Shown here one piece after another: positions 20,948-30,004 of a stretch of DNA of 32,001 nucleotides. The stretch spans positions 6,469 to 38,469 of the forward strand of contig BFEA01000107.1 of the NCBI GenBank assembly GCA_003427395.1, written 5' to 3'. Every line of letters begins with the position of its first letter. Position 1 is the stretch's first letter. Below the pieces are notes generated by a model. That model did not search any database. It was not told where the DNA came from and saw nothing but the letters and a program-made list of their open reading frames with translations. The translations under genes were made by a program, and so were the position numbers. This stretch comes from Chara braunii. Lineage: Eukaryota; Streptophyta; Charophyceae; Charales; Characeae.

Positions 20948-23900
20948 ACTGCAGATCGCAACCTTTAATGTCCGAGGGCTGTGAGATACAGCTCGCAAAT
21001 TTAAACGAGGTCGGTTGAAAACCCGGATTCACAGACAGCGGGCCCAGATCATTTTTTTGCAAGAAACTAAACTGGACGAACCGAAAATCGGCCAGATATC
21101 GAGATGGTGGGCTGGGCCCCAGATCTGGGCGCCGGCCAATGGCACGAAAGGTGGGACTGCAATCCTCATCCATCGGGACCTAGAGCTAACTGTCGAAGAG
21201 AGCAGGACTGACATTTGGGGGCAATGGGCTTGGATGAAGGTTATAATGCAGGAGCAAGTCTGGCTCCTAATGTCTGTCTACGCACCTGCAGTTCCAGGGC
21301 AAAGAAGGTCCTTCTTTTCTTAACTTCATCATATCGTGCCAGAGGCCCAGAATGTGGTGGTGGCAGGCGATTTCAACACAGTTCTACTCCCAGGACTTGA
21401 CTCGCCGGAACCGGAAGAGAGGAAAGCGGATGCTCGTATGCTGCTCCAGTTCATGGCGGAGAGGGACCTCACGGATGCATACAGACAACTGTACCTAGAC
21501 AGCCCTGGGTTCACATGGTTTTCCAATCAGCAGAGAGACAATCAACCAATGGCGGCCCGCAGACTTGACCTGATTTTGGTCAAAGGAATGGCCTGGGACT
21601 TGTTAACTGAAGCTCAGGTAACAACGTCATCCTTCTCAGACCATAAACCGGTGGCAGCCACTCTCAGGTTAGGTAGGGGACTGAAGAAGGAGACAGGGTT
21701 CTTTCGCCTAAATACAAAAAATTTGAAGAATCCAGCGGTGCTAGAATGGTGTAAGAGGCATTGGGAAGACTGGGAGAAAACAAGAGAGTGGTTTGCCTCG
21801 GAGGATGAGTGGGTGCAGTTGGGATTTCGGATAGTGACCAGGGCTTTGGATGCTTTTTCTAGGGTGTTGGCAAAAGAGCGCAACAAGGACGAACAAGAAC
21901 GTGTACATACGATAGAAGAGGCGGAAGACCGGATGAGGGAGGATCCACTAACAGGCATCTATTGGGAGAGGAGGAGAGCCAATGCTTTAAAGAGACTGGA
22001 GACTATCCAGATTGAGCAACAGGAAACCTGGGCGAGAAGAGCGAAGGAGAGGGGAATGGCACAATTGGACCGTATGACCAAGGAAACATTCCACAGGATT
22101 TGCCCGCCACGAAGCCACAACCTGATAAGAGCACTGCAGCACCCTTTCAACGCACAGGCAGACCTGGCGACAACAACCGAAGCCATGGCACAATATGCAG
22201 CAGAATACTACTCAGATATCCTAACGTCTCGCCGCCCACCGGTGGAGACTCTCGCAGAGCTTCAAAGCCAAGGCAACCTGTGGCAGCATACAACGGAGGC
22301 GCTGTCCCAACAGCAAAGACTCAACTTGGACAGACCGCTCACATTGACGTAGTTGAAGGAAGCAGTCACGAGCATGGCAAAGGGTAAGGCGCCAGGAGAC
22401 GACGGGCTCCCTGTGGAATTTTTCCAAGCAACATGGGCGCAAGTTGGACCGGTCCTCTTGAGTCTATTCAACAGAGTGCTAGAAGGAGGTCGCCTGACAG
22501 AGGATATGTGCAGGGGGGTTATAATCCTGTTGTACAAAAAAGGGGACAAACTCAATGTCCGCAACTGGAGACCGATCTCCCTTCTCAATGTCGCCTACAA
22601 AATCCTGGCCAAAACCCTCTCATGTCGCCTAGGCTCCTATTTGCCAGAGCTAGCGAGGTCTGACCAAGGAGCTTTCGTGAAGGGACGCTCGATAGATGAG
22701 AACATAATGGTTGCAATGGGAGCCTTGGAAGTGATAGGTAAAGAGAAGAGACAGGTACTGGTTGCGATGTTGGACCTGGAGGAGGCATATGACCGGGTGA
22801 ACTGGTCCTTCGTGCTGGCAACCTTGGAACACATGAACTTCGGGGATAACTTCAAGAGTTGGGTGGCAGGAATGTACAGACTTTCGACAGCATCTGTCTT
22901 GGTTAATGGAAAAAAGTCACACGAATTTGCACTTACCCGCTCGCTGCGTCAAGGGTGTCCACTGGCCCCGCTCCTCTTCGTGTTGCAGATTGAGGTGGTC
23001 CTCAATGCAGCCAGGTCAAGTAGAGTACTGAAAGGGCTGGAGCTAACAGGAGTGGAAGTTAAAACGGGGGCAATCGCCGACGATCTCCTACTCATCACGG
23101 AGGCCACCACTGAATCCATGGGTGCAGCTAAGGGCTTGCTGGATCAATATGCGGACTTGTCCGAGGCCAAAGTCAACTGGGATAAATCCGTATATTTTCT
23201 TCCAGAGGAGTACGAGGTAGAGGATGACTGGACCATGAAAAGAGTGAGAGCTAATGAATCAGAACGCTATTTGGGACTTCAAGTCTCGATGGACAACAGT
23301 CGGCCAGCCCAAGATAAAATATTAGTGGGCAAAGTGGAGCCCAGAACCAGGACCTGCAGCAAGGCAATGTGGCTCTCTCTATCGGGACGAGCCGCAGTAA
23401 TCTCGGCCTCACTTTTTTCACTAATATGACACATCGCTGCAGTAATTCTCATCTCCAGAATGACCCTCCAGCAAATTAGAAGGTTGACGGCACGCTACCT
23501 ATAGAGACCAGGAGAAACAGAGGAAGGAGGCTTCATATCCAAAGTAGCCTGGGACAAAGTCACACAGGCCAAGGGCGATGGCGGTTTGGGGATTATAGAT
23601 CCAAAAAGACAGAATGTGGCCATGCTAGGGAAGTGGTTCCAGAAAATCAGCACACAAGGGGAGGAAAGGAACTGGCTGCTTTTAATGCAGTATATGTTAC
23701 ACAGAGAATTCCACCTGGCCAGGAAAGAGGATGTATGGACCTGCCTTCAGATGGCGGCATTCCTCAAACGCAGACCGAAGTCAGCCCTTGGAGTAGCCTG
23801 GTGTGTGGCCTGGAGCAAACTGAGACCGCAACTTCCCTCCAAACCAAGACTAAAAGAAGAAGTTTTAATGCAACATCTCTTCGAAAATCCTAATATCCGG

Positions 23901-25054
23901 GACAATTCGGGAGGCAGCTTTGTCGTGTCAGGGCCTTTGGCAGGAAATGGATCGAAAAAGGTGTCTCCCGAATAAAGGATGTATGGGAAGACGAGAGAGG
24001 TGAATGGAAGTCGGAGAGCGAACTGCGGAAAATCTTGGGCATGCTAAGAGAGGTGGGGGTCAAACGGAACGAGCTGATCAATGCCATACCTGCGGAGTGG
24101 AGGGAGGAAATAAAGAAACCGGAGGGAAAGAAAGCGGGGGAATGGTATAAGAAGGAACAGCAGGGAAGCAAAGTCACCCAAGTGCTCAAGCTGGAAGAAC
24201 AGACAGACGAAGAGGAATGGAAGGCGTCGAAATAGGAAGTGTCAGAGATCAACAAGGGCAGGCCTATGCTTTGAAGGATCAGTGAAACAGTAATTAACAC
24301 TGACCAAGCACTGACCGCCATCCGAGTATGCCTGAAACCTGGCCACAGACGCGGTCTACAGTAATCCTGGTGCAAGGAGGGGCGGCTATTTTGGATTTAA
24401 GAATGGACCCAATGGCGTACTTGTGGCAGCGGGAGGGACAACACAGGAAGAGTCTAGTCGACTACGACACGAAGCTGGGGCGGAAAATACAGAAGCCACC
24501 GAGCACAATCTGGAACTGATCTGTGAAAGGGCAGCCCGAACGTTCAACCTACAACAGCCCCCATCAAACGCAGAAATCAAAGCGGTGTGGGCTGCACTAC
24601 CAGGTCTGCCAAGCCTGAAACTGGCAGAGCTCCTGTGGCTCCTGTCCCATTCTGCTGTTCCATCTGCCAAATGGTTGACAGACAAGGGAATGGAGGTCCA
24701 ATGCTGGTGCCTACGCTGCGGAAGTAGACATGAAGAATCTACCTATCATCTTCTCTGGGACTGCCCCGCCTCCAAGCGTATCTGGCGGTGGTGGGCAGCC
24801 CACGGCAGAGACTAGGGTCAGCACTAGTCTGGGATGAGAAGTGGGTAGTACTTGGGCACCTCCCCCCTCTTTTTTTCGGTCATAGTGGGTGGGGATACAT
24901 GGCACAAGCCATCTGGTCGGCCATAGCTTGGGTCATTTGGGAGGACCGGAACAACATCTTGTTCCGTAATGAGTGGTCAGCAGAAGCGGCTATTCAGGGC
25001 AGAACTAAAGCTCTGATAAGAACCATGGTGGTGGTGGACTGGGTAAGGAGATAG
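20940..25054 (+). pseudogene. LINE B ORF2: endonuclease-reverse transcriptase, multiply broken
   Basis: The start is ATG 20940, overlapping the ORF1 stop in ATGGATAG. Frame 3 carries the EEP endonuclease (ATFNVRGL, LQETKL, VYAPA, GDFNT, RRLDLILV, SDHKP). The RT follows (YKKGDKLNVRNWRPISLLNV, MLDLEEAYDRVNW, RSLRQGCPLAPLLF, AIADDLLL; RT part about 22353-23300), then GGLGIID. In-frame stops lie at 20982 (TGA), 21321 (TAA), 22350 (TAG), 23427 (TGA) and 23502 (TAG). Coding moves to frame 2 near 23930 (RKWIEKGVSRIKDVWED), with a TAG at 24233. It resumes in frame 3 by about 24380 with the zf-RVT zinc ligands (CWCLRCG and HLLWDC, about 24690-24770), and ends in frame 2 (about 24790-25054, AIAWVIWEDRNNILF), a typical plant LINE C-terminus. 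Catalytic residues can still be read, but the gene is dead. Several stops fit Trp or Arg codons hit by G-to-A or C-to-T changes. Confidence 0.85.
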
Positions 25055-25770
25055 GGAGGAGGTTCCCTCCCAAATGGCAAAAGGTGGTTTCTTTTCACTT
25101 GGGCAAGAGCGAACCAACTGGCAGCTGTGACTCTGGAAGGGAAACTGGTGTTCTCGCCCTGGCTGAGATCGGAATGAGGGGCGGGGGATATGGGGGTACA
25201 GGCTAAGAATGGTTAACAAGGAGGACCTGGCTTCTCGGTCCAGATTAGGTCCACAGGAGGACCGAAGCTCGCCCCCTTTGGGAGCTAGGAGGAGACAGTA
25301 TAGAAACTGAGCCAGGTTACGCTCGGGAGGTCGGATAGACCCTGTGTTTTAAGTAGGATAGCACTATTAGAGCATAGGAGGTTAAGATAGGTAATGGGGG
25401 GTTAGGGGAGTATCCTGCAGGGGCAGGGAGAGGGTTATATAGAGAGGTACAGGGGTGTCCTTGGGACCACACTGTCTGGGCTTTTGGTTCCACTTTCCTT
25501 GTTTCTCCCCTTTTCTGTTTCTTTCCTTTCATCCTCTGCTAGCTCATCTCTTGTCCTCCTTTCCAATACTAGCTGGGCATCTGTCGGGGTTCTTTCTTCC
25601 CCCCCATGCTCTACTACCAAGTTTCCTGTTGACATATTTCTTCTGGCACTCAGAATTGGAGGATTGGATAAGCTAAACCGGCTGAGGCTGCCGGGATAAC
25701 ACCGGGTTGAATTGTGAGGTCCCCGGCCTCATCTCTTTTGGATTCGAAATATAATAATGTGTACTTCTTT
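25055..25770 (+). other. LINE B 3' untranslated region
   Basis: About 700 bp after ORF2, partly pyrimidine-rich (25480-25620). Its last 100 bp hold the conserved tail: TAAGCTAAACCGG (25669-25681) and then a hairpin with GCCGGG/CCCGGC arms (25690-25728). Confidence 0.75.
25690..25728 (+). promoter_or_regulatory. LINE B 3' hairpin, probable RT recognition element
   Basis: The arm GCCGGG is followed by ATAACACCGGGTTGAATTGTG..., then CCCCGGC. The same hairpin precedes the A-rich tail in two other LINE 3' ends, at about 30187-30230 (plus) and 30803-30843 (minus). Conserved 3' stem-loops in other stringent-type LINEs are what the RT binds to start target-primed synthesis. That role here is inferred. 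Confidence 0.55.
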
Positions 25771-25787
25771 AAAAAAAAAAAAAAAAA
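25771..25787 (+). other. LINE B poly(A) tail
   Basis: A run of 17-18 A follows GTGTACTTCTTT and abuts the right target-site duplication. The last A is ambiguous between tail and duplication. Confidence 0.93.
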
Positions 25788-25803
25788 AGATAGTCTTAGG
25801 AGT
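25788..25803. repeat. LINE B right target-site duplication
   Basis: Exact match to 17153-17168. Sequence diverges on the far side, as expected for a true duplication (TGGTAGT here, GGGGCCG on the left). Confidence 0.93.
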
Positions 25804-25993
25804 TGGTAGTGGAAGGTAAAAGAAACAGAAGTGGGGAGCCGCGCGAGTGCGCATTAACACAGCGGCGTCAGCGGCGGTGGCGGCACCCGGTCGTTGGTAG
25901 TCGCGGCTGTGTAGATGTGGCTGGTGAGCTTCGGGGTTCTTATCTTTCCTATGCGGCACCTACCCTGCCGGGCACCATAGCCGTGGGAGAGCT

Positions 25994-26371
25994 ATGGCGA
26001 TAGTGCCATGGTGTAGCCTAGCCCTTGAGTGGGTAGGGAGTGCCTCTGCACTCGTACGCCATGGCATCCTGGCAGCTCCTCCCTTACTGAGCCTTATACA
26101 AACCTACATACCCTATGAGACTTTGATACCGGAGGAGTCGCCTTCCCCTCAAGCCTTTTGCTGGATAAGGGGGGGCTCCTTTTTCATCATCCATAAGCCG
26201 CGCGCTGCACTTTACGACACGTCAGCCGGTTTGCCCTGTGTATGGAAAGCGGAGCGGCGTAACTGGACGCAGTGGGAGGGCGTGCAGCTGCGGTGGCAGC
26301 GCTCCGGCATACCTAAGGGCTGCAGCAAGTTCTACTGTGGTGATCGACGTTGTTACAAGGCAGCACGTTAG
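25994..26371 (+). CDS. Hypothetical protein, 125 aa
   Basis: An ATG-initiated frame of 125 codons just downstream of LINE B and before the tandem array. It has a hydrophobic N-terminal third and a Trp/Cys/Arg-rich C-terminal part (WTQWEGVQLRWQRSGIPKGC, then CGDRRCYKAAR). No family is recognised, and other frames here are also partly open because of GC content. It may be a remnant of an older element rather than a gene. Confidence 0.25.
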   Translation: MAIVPWCSLALEWVGSASALVRHGILAAPPLLSLIQTYIPYETLIPEESPSPQAFCWIRGGSFFIIHKPRAALYDTSAGLPCVWKAERRNWTQWEGVQLRWQRSGIPKGCSKFYCGDRRCYKAAR

Positions 26372-26434
26372 TTATTGAGTTTAAGAGTTGTTTACGTAAG
26401 TGAGTCTTGGGATTGTTGTAAGTGTTGTTTTCTG

Positions 26435-27912
26435 AGTTTGCATACGTGGCTGCTCTAAGCTCCGAACCCTATGGAATTTAGAGTTGTCTACGTAGTGGAG
26501 TTTTGAATTGTTTTTTGTATCGCGTAGACCTTTCGTAGTTTTTTGTATCGCGTAGACCTTTCGTAGTTTGTTGGTTATTTCGGGAATCTCTGTGCATAAT
26601 TCAGTGCTGTTTTTTGAGTTCGTATACGTGGCTGCTCTAAGCTCCGAACCCTATAGTTGTCTACGTAGCGGAGTTTTGAATTGTTTATGTTTTTTGAATC
26701 GCGTAGACTTTTCGGAGTTTGTTGGATATTTTGGGAATCTCTGTGCATAATTTACTTTTGAAATGCCTGCGGCAGTATCTGGGAATTAATATGATGTAGA
26801 TATGAGTTTCTTTGCTGGGTCTTTGAGGCTCCAAAGTCCTTCGGGGTGGCGGCACCATTAGTCGGCGTGGGAGACTTACTAGTGGCGGTGGGAACATCGC
26901 CCGGAGAATTGGACCTTTTATATGTGGCTGCTCTAAGCTCCGAACCCTATGGAATTTAGAGTGCCTACGTAGCTGGTTTTGAACTGTCTTGTCGTTTTCT
27001 GGTTTGTGGTAAGCTTCTGGGTTCTTCCCTGTTGTTGGCTATCCTTTTAATCTATTTTGCCTATTAGGAGATATCGCAGTTATTTTATAAAAGTGGTTGT
27101 TCTCCAAGCCCAGGGAATAGTGTTGTAGGGTCACCCAAGCCTTGTGTGGAACGGGGAGTGTCCTGCGCCCGACCCTTGGTTATTTTGGAAATTTCTGCGT
27201 ATAATTTACCTTTGAAATTCTTTGGCAGTATCTGGGAAATTAATATGTCAAAGATATGAGATCTTTGCTGGGTCGGTGAAGCTCCGAAGTCCGTTGGGGT
27301 GGTGGCACCATTGGTGGGTGTGGGAGATTTGCTAGTGGCGCTGGGAACGTCGCCCGAGGAATTGGACCTTCTATACGTGGCTGCTCTAAGGGCCTCATCC
27401 CACCATACTCACCGTGAGTAAAAGTCCGAGAGATACGTAAAAGCCCTGTCCGCGGGTTTAGCATTCGGTACTAAATAAAATGGCACTCCACTGTCCCTAC
27501 ATTGAAGGGAATATTACGTCGGCGGCCTTTGTTGGCCGTTCTGCAATCCTGGTCTGTTTTCGAAATGCGCACACACCCAGGCTCCCACGTCGCACCAAAA
27601 ATGAGACCACGGACGAACTAGGCCCGGCAACGGACAAAAGAAAAAATATATATATATATTAAAAAAACTTACAGTAAGTTCGCGTAAGGGCAAGGGCCCG
27701 TCGATTTTGCGAAAACGGAAAACGGAGCTCCCGAAGTTCTCTCCCCCTCCACGACCGCCACATTGCAAACCGTTTTCACATGCCTCCGTTCACCGCGGAG
27801 GCCCCGGGGTTCAAGGAAACTGGTGGGATACCAAAAAAATGCATTTTTTACTTAACGTGAGTATGGTGGGATGAGGCCCTAGGCTCCGTACGTAGCGGTT
27901 TTTGAACTGTTC
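26435..27912. repeat. Diverged tandem repeat array, split by a MITE
   Basis: The block (T)ACGTGGCTGCTCTAAG-CTCCGAACCCTAT recurs at about 26443, 26622, 26921 and 27374. It is followed by CTACGTAG-GGTTTTGAA. A longer companion block (TATCTGGGAATTAATATG to GAATTGGACCTT) is present at about 26776-26920 and 27228-27372. A 28-bp internal duplication around TATCGCGTAGACCTTTCGTA lies at about 26518-26568. The fourth unit is interrupted by the MITE at 27390-27879 and resumes at 27883 (GCTCCGTACGTAGCGG). Units are 180 to 450 bp. No coding potential is seen. Confidence 0.8.
27390..27879. mobile_element. 490-bp MITE with 3-bp TAA/TAG target duplication
   Basis: The terminal inverted repeats start GGGCCTCATCCCACCATACT and match exactly for 23 bp (27390-27412 and 27857-27879), continuing imperfectly for about 12 bp more. 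The flanks are TAA (27387-27389) and TAG (27880-27882). Because the element sits inside the tandem array, other units show the uninserted sequence (CTCTAAGCTCCG), which confirms exact ends and a 3-bp duplication with one later change. TAA duplication and a GG start fit PIF/Harbinger-type MITEs. Confidence 0.85.
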
Positions 27913-27913
27913 G

Positions 27914-28016
27914 AAAAAAAAAAAAAAAAAAAAAAAAACAGCAGTTGAGAGAAGAATATAGAAAAAAAAAAGAAAAAAAAAAGACAGATAAAAAAAATAA
28001 AATAAAAAAGATACAT
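27914..28016 (+). repeat. A-rich low-complexity tract
   Basis: A25 at 27914-27938, then interrupted A-rich sequence (AGAAAAAAAAAAGAAAA and TAAAAAAAATAAAATAAAAAAG). Probably an old retroelement tail. Minus-strand Phe-rich ORFs here are artefacts. Confidence 0.85.
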
Positions 28017-28242
28017 ACGTGGCGGGGGACCCACGGGGTTGCTTCCCGCTGCGGACTCCAGGAGCATGGTCCCACTTGCAACGGGGATTGGATTAAGATC
28101 CTGAATCTGGCCTCATTTTAGGCAGAGATGCAGAAAAGGAGTTCAATCTCGATTTTCTGCACTTGTCCACAAACACGGCCACATTAAGTCGCTCAATCCA
28201 ATCCTCTTTGCTACTGGGACCTCGCCCCAGGACGTTCACCCA

Positions 28243-28304
28243 GCTGATGTGGCTGCGCGGTGCTGTCAGCAAATAGGTCATGAGCTCGAATCGTGACATC
28301 GGCA
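28243..28304 (+). pseudogene. tRNA-like relic with shortened anticodon region
   Basis: The acceptor-like ends GCTGATG (28243-28249) and CATCGGC (28297-28303) pair over 7 bp with one G-T, followed by A at the discriminator position. An A-box-like TGGCTGCGCGG (28250-28260) and a B-box-like GAGCTCGAATC (28282-28292) have normal spacing. The T-loop CTCGAAT fits the consensus, though its stem is eroded. The total is only 62 nt, so most of the anticodon arm is missing. A T6 run at 28319-28324 could stop Pol III. It could be a tRNA pseudogene or a tRNA-derived SINE head. Confidence 0.4.
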
Positions 28305-28434
28305 AGGGCTAACCTGTCTTTTTTATTTTGAAAAATTGGGTCCAAGGGCCGGAAGGGGGAAGGGGCGCAGGTTTTTCGAATTGAAACATGACACGTTTTC
28401 ATACTGTGGAATTTGTTTTTCCTCGACTTATGCG

Positions 28435-28472
28435 TGCGCAGCGGCCATGCTAGTCTTCTCTGTATCAATACC
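28435..28472 (-). pseudogene. U6 snRNA fragment (internal part)
   Basis: On the minus strand this reads GATACAGAGAAGACTAGCATGG, divided here as GATACAGAGAAG plus ACTAGCATGG, then CCGCTGCGCA. It matches the U6 core from the ACAGAGA box to the region before the 3' stem. Neither U6 end is present. One of four U6-derived pieces in the window. Confidence 0.8.
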
Positions 28473-28533
28473 TTTCTCGGCCTTTTTTTTTTCCAAAAAT
28501 GTGCCAACTTTTTTAAGCCCCGGAAATGGGCCC

Positions 28534-28989
28534 GGGACCAAGTCCCACTTGCAGCGGTTTAGTCCTCAGTTCGGGACCCTGTGTTTTGTGCGACACGTTT
28601 CCTGACCGCTGATTGACATTGATCGTAGGGCGCATGGTCGGTTATGTTTTTCTTCGAACGGAATGGATTGAATGTTGCTATGTAGCGGTTTCCCATTGGC
28701 TGTTATAGTCGGAATGAGCTCTTTCACTCGCAGGGAACGGTCCTCGTCCGTAGCCTGACCCCATTCGGGCTAGACGTGGGGACCGTCCATCGTCTTATAT
28801 TTGCCATACCCTTGGTTACCAGACTGACCGGCCTTTCATCATTACTGTCATTCAGCACGTTCAAATCCTGTTATTTTTTGCGATTTAACCCGTCATTTGT
28901 CAACCAGCCGCACATTGCCACACGAAGTCACACAGTGTCGTGCAGTACTGGCTACGGGAACTAAACCGCTGCAAGTGGGACTTGGTCCC
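28534..28989. mobile_element. MITE with perfect 30-bp TIRs
   Basis: GGGACCAAGTCCCACTTGCA plus ten more bases (28534-28563) is exactly inverted at 28960-28989. The interior of about 400 bp has no coding signal. The outermost bases may extend a few nt further (GGGCCC on the left). No target duplication was resolved. The same terminal motif appears at about 28066 and in the foldback at 31.6 kb. Confidence 0.8.
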
Positions 28990-29029
28990 GGTGTCCCTCA
29001 CATGAACGAGGTGGTCACCCAGGGCTTAA

Positions 29030-29185
29030 AAAGGCACTCTCTCTTGGCCAATCCCATCCCCAACCAACATCATCCACCCTCTGAGACCCGCGCGTCAACC
29101 GCATCATAGGCCCTATGTCTCATACTCTAACAGAAGCTAAAAAACTGAAGGCTAAAAGAAAGCTCAAAAGAAAGACAAGAAAACT
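29030..29185 (+). pseudogene. Remnant of a Lys-rich coding segment (copy 1)
   Basis: Translates as ANPIPNQHHPPSETRAS, then after a frameshift as LTEAKKLKAKRKLKRKTRKL. An inverted copy at about 29690-29850 encodes ANPIPNHSHPSTETPA and AKKERKLKTEKKLRKLRK. Conservation at protein level between the two, with different DNA decay, suggests a once-translated sequence ending in a basic tail. The family is not recognised. Confidence 0.45.
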
Positions 29186-29208
29186 AGGTCTGCTGGTTCC
29201 AAGGTATT

Positions 29209-29330
29209 GGGCCTCGCTGCACTACTCGGGAAATGTGCAAAACGAGAGTGAATCTTCCGCTAGAATATGGAAAGATACACGGCCATGATTTTTGTCTTTT
29301 GTGCATTTCAAGAGTAGTGCAGCGACGCCC
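29209..29330. mobile_element. 122-bp foldback MITE, copy 1, ATT duplication
   Basis: Near-complete internal palindrome: the left end GGGCCTCGCTGCACTACTC pairs with the right end GAGTAGTGCAGCGACGCCC. Flanked by ATT on both sides (29206-29208 and 29331-29333). A second, inverted copy lies 80 bp away. Confidence 0.85.
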
Positions 29331-29410
29331 ATTACCTGGTATCAAAACAGATTGTATCAAGTTCAAACAAACCCATTCCTTCCAACGATCTCAAAACTGT
29401 TGTAGTCAAT

Positions 29411-29538
29411 GGGCCTCGCTGCACTACTCTTGAAATGCACAAAAGACAAAAATCATGGCCCTGTATCTTTCCATATTCTAGCGGAAGATTCACTCTCGTT
29501 TTGCACATTTCGAGAGTTACTGTAGTGCAGCCAGGCCC
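29411..29538. mobile_element. 128-bp foldback MITE, copy 2 (inverted), AAT duplication
   Basis: Reverse-complement copy of 29209-29330. 29411-29511 matches 29230-29330 with two mismatches in 101 nt. It is flanked by AAT on both sides (29408-29410 and 29539-29541), which shows a separate insertion rather than a block inversion. Confidence 0.85.
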
Positions 29539-29689
29539 AATGGCTAAGAGCAAGAGGTAAATGTACATAAGGGTTGTTGATTTAGGATGGGATACTGTCT
29601 ATCAATCAGGTGAGAGACTGATATAGTGTATACTTACTTAGTATCGGACTGTAGCCATAGGATGGTGATCCTTTTGGTTTTCTCTATGC

Positions 29690-29871
29690 TTACATAGTTT
29701 TTCTGAGCTTTCTTAATTTTTTTTCGGTTTTCAGCTTTCTTTCCTTTTTCGCAACTTGAGAACTAGGATACTGAGGGGGGGCAGGTGTCTCAGTGCTGGG
29801 GTGACTGTGGTTGGGGATGGGATTGGCCGGTAGTGCCTTTCTCTGCTCAGAACTGCTGCGGTCCTCATGTA
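29690..29871 (-). pseudogene. Remnant of a Lys-rich coding segment (copy 2)
   Basis: The minus-strand open frame ends at 29690 and encodes KALPANPIPNHSHPSTETPA, a short linker, and a basic end, KKERKLKTEKKLRKLRKTM. The upstream Phe run in the same ORF comes from A tracts and is not part of it. See copy 1 at 29030-29185. Confidence 0.45.
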
Positions 29872-29915
29872 AGGGACGCCGGGCCCGCTTCCCGGTTTTA
29901 ATTGAAGTTGTGTTT

Positions 29916-29949
<34 letters not shown>
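29871..29949 (+). mobile_element. Retroelement 3' end with A29 tail (TAAGGGACGC family)
   Basis: TAAGGGACGC-C-GGGCCCG-C-TTCCC is followed by about 30 nt and then a run of about 29 A. It shares the 24-nt block with the minus-strand tail at 14.2-14.3 kb. The body upstream is undetermined and overlaps the basic-protein remnant on the other strand. Confidence 0.5.
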
Positions 29950-29952
<3 letters not shown>

Positions 29953-30004
29953 TAGTATCTGTTGTGATCAGTTTAATAGCTGATCCGTGGTCCATCGGGC
30001 CAAG

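Larger units (their letters stand above)
17169..25787 (+). mobile_element. LINE B: full-length 8.6-kb non-LTR retrotransposon
   Basis: Its limits are fixed by the perfect 16-bp target-site duplication and the 3' poly(A). Order: 5' UTR (17169-17915), ORF1 (17916-20947), ORF2 (20940-25054), 3' UTR with a conserved hairpin, and an A17-18 tail. Both ORFs carry many stops and several frameshifts, so the copy is dead. The length and intact ends make it a good reference for the family. Confidence 0.93.

Noticed and set aside
27848-28081. Phe-rich minus-strand ORFs
   Set aside because: Translation of A tracts.
29030-29850. A single large inverted duplication covering both MITEs and both coding remnants
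   Set aside because: The spacing between remnant and MITE differs on the two sides, and each MITE has its own 3-bp duplication with unrelated flanks.
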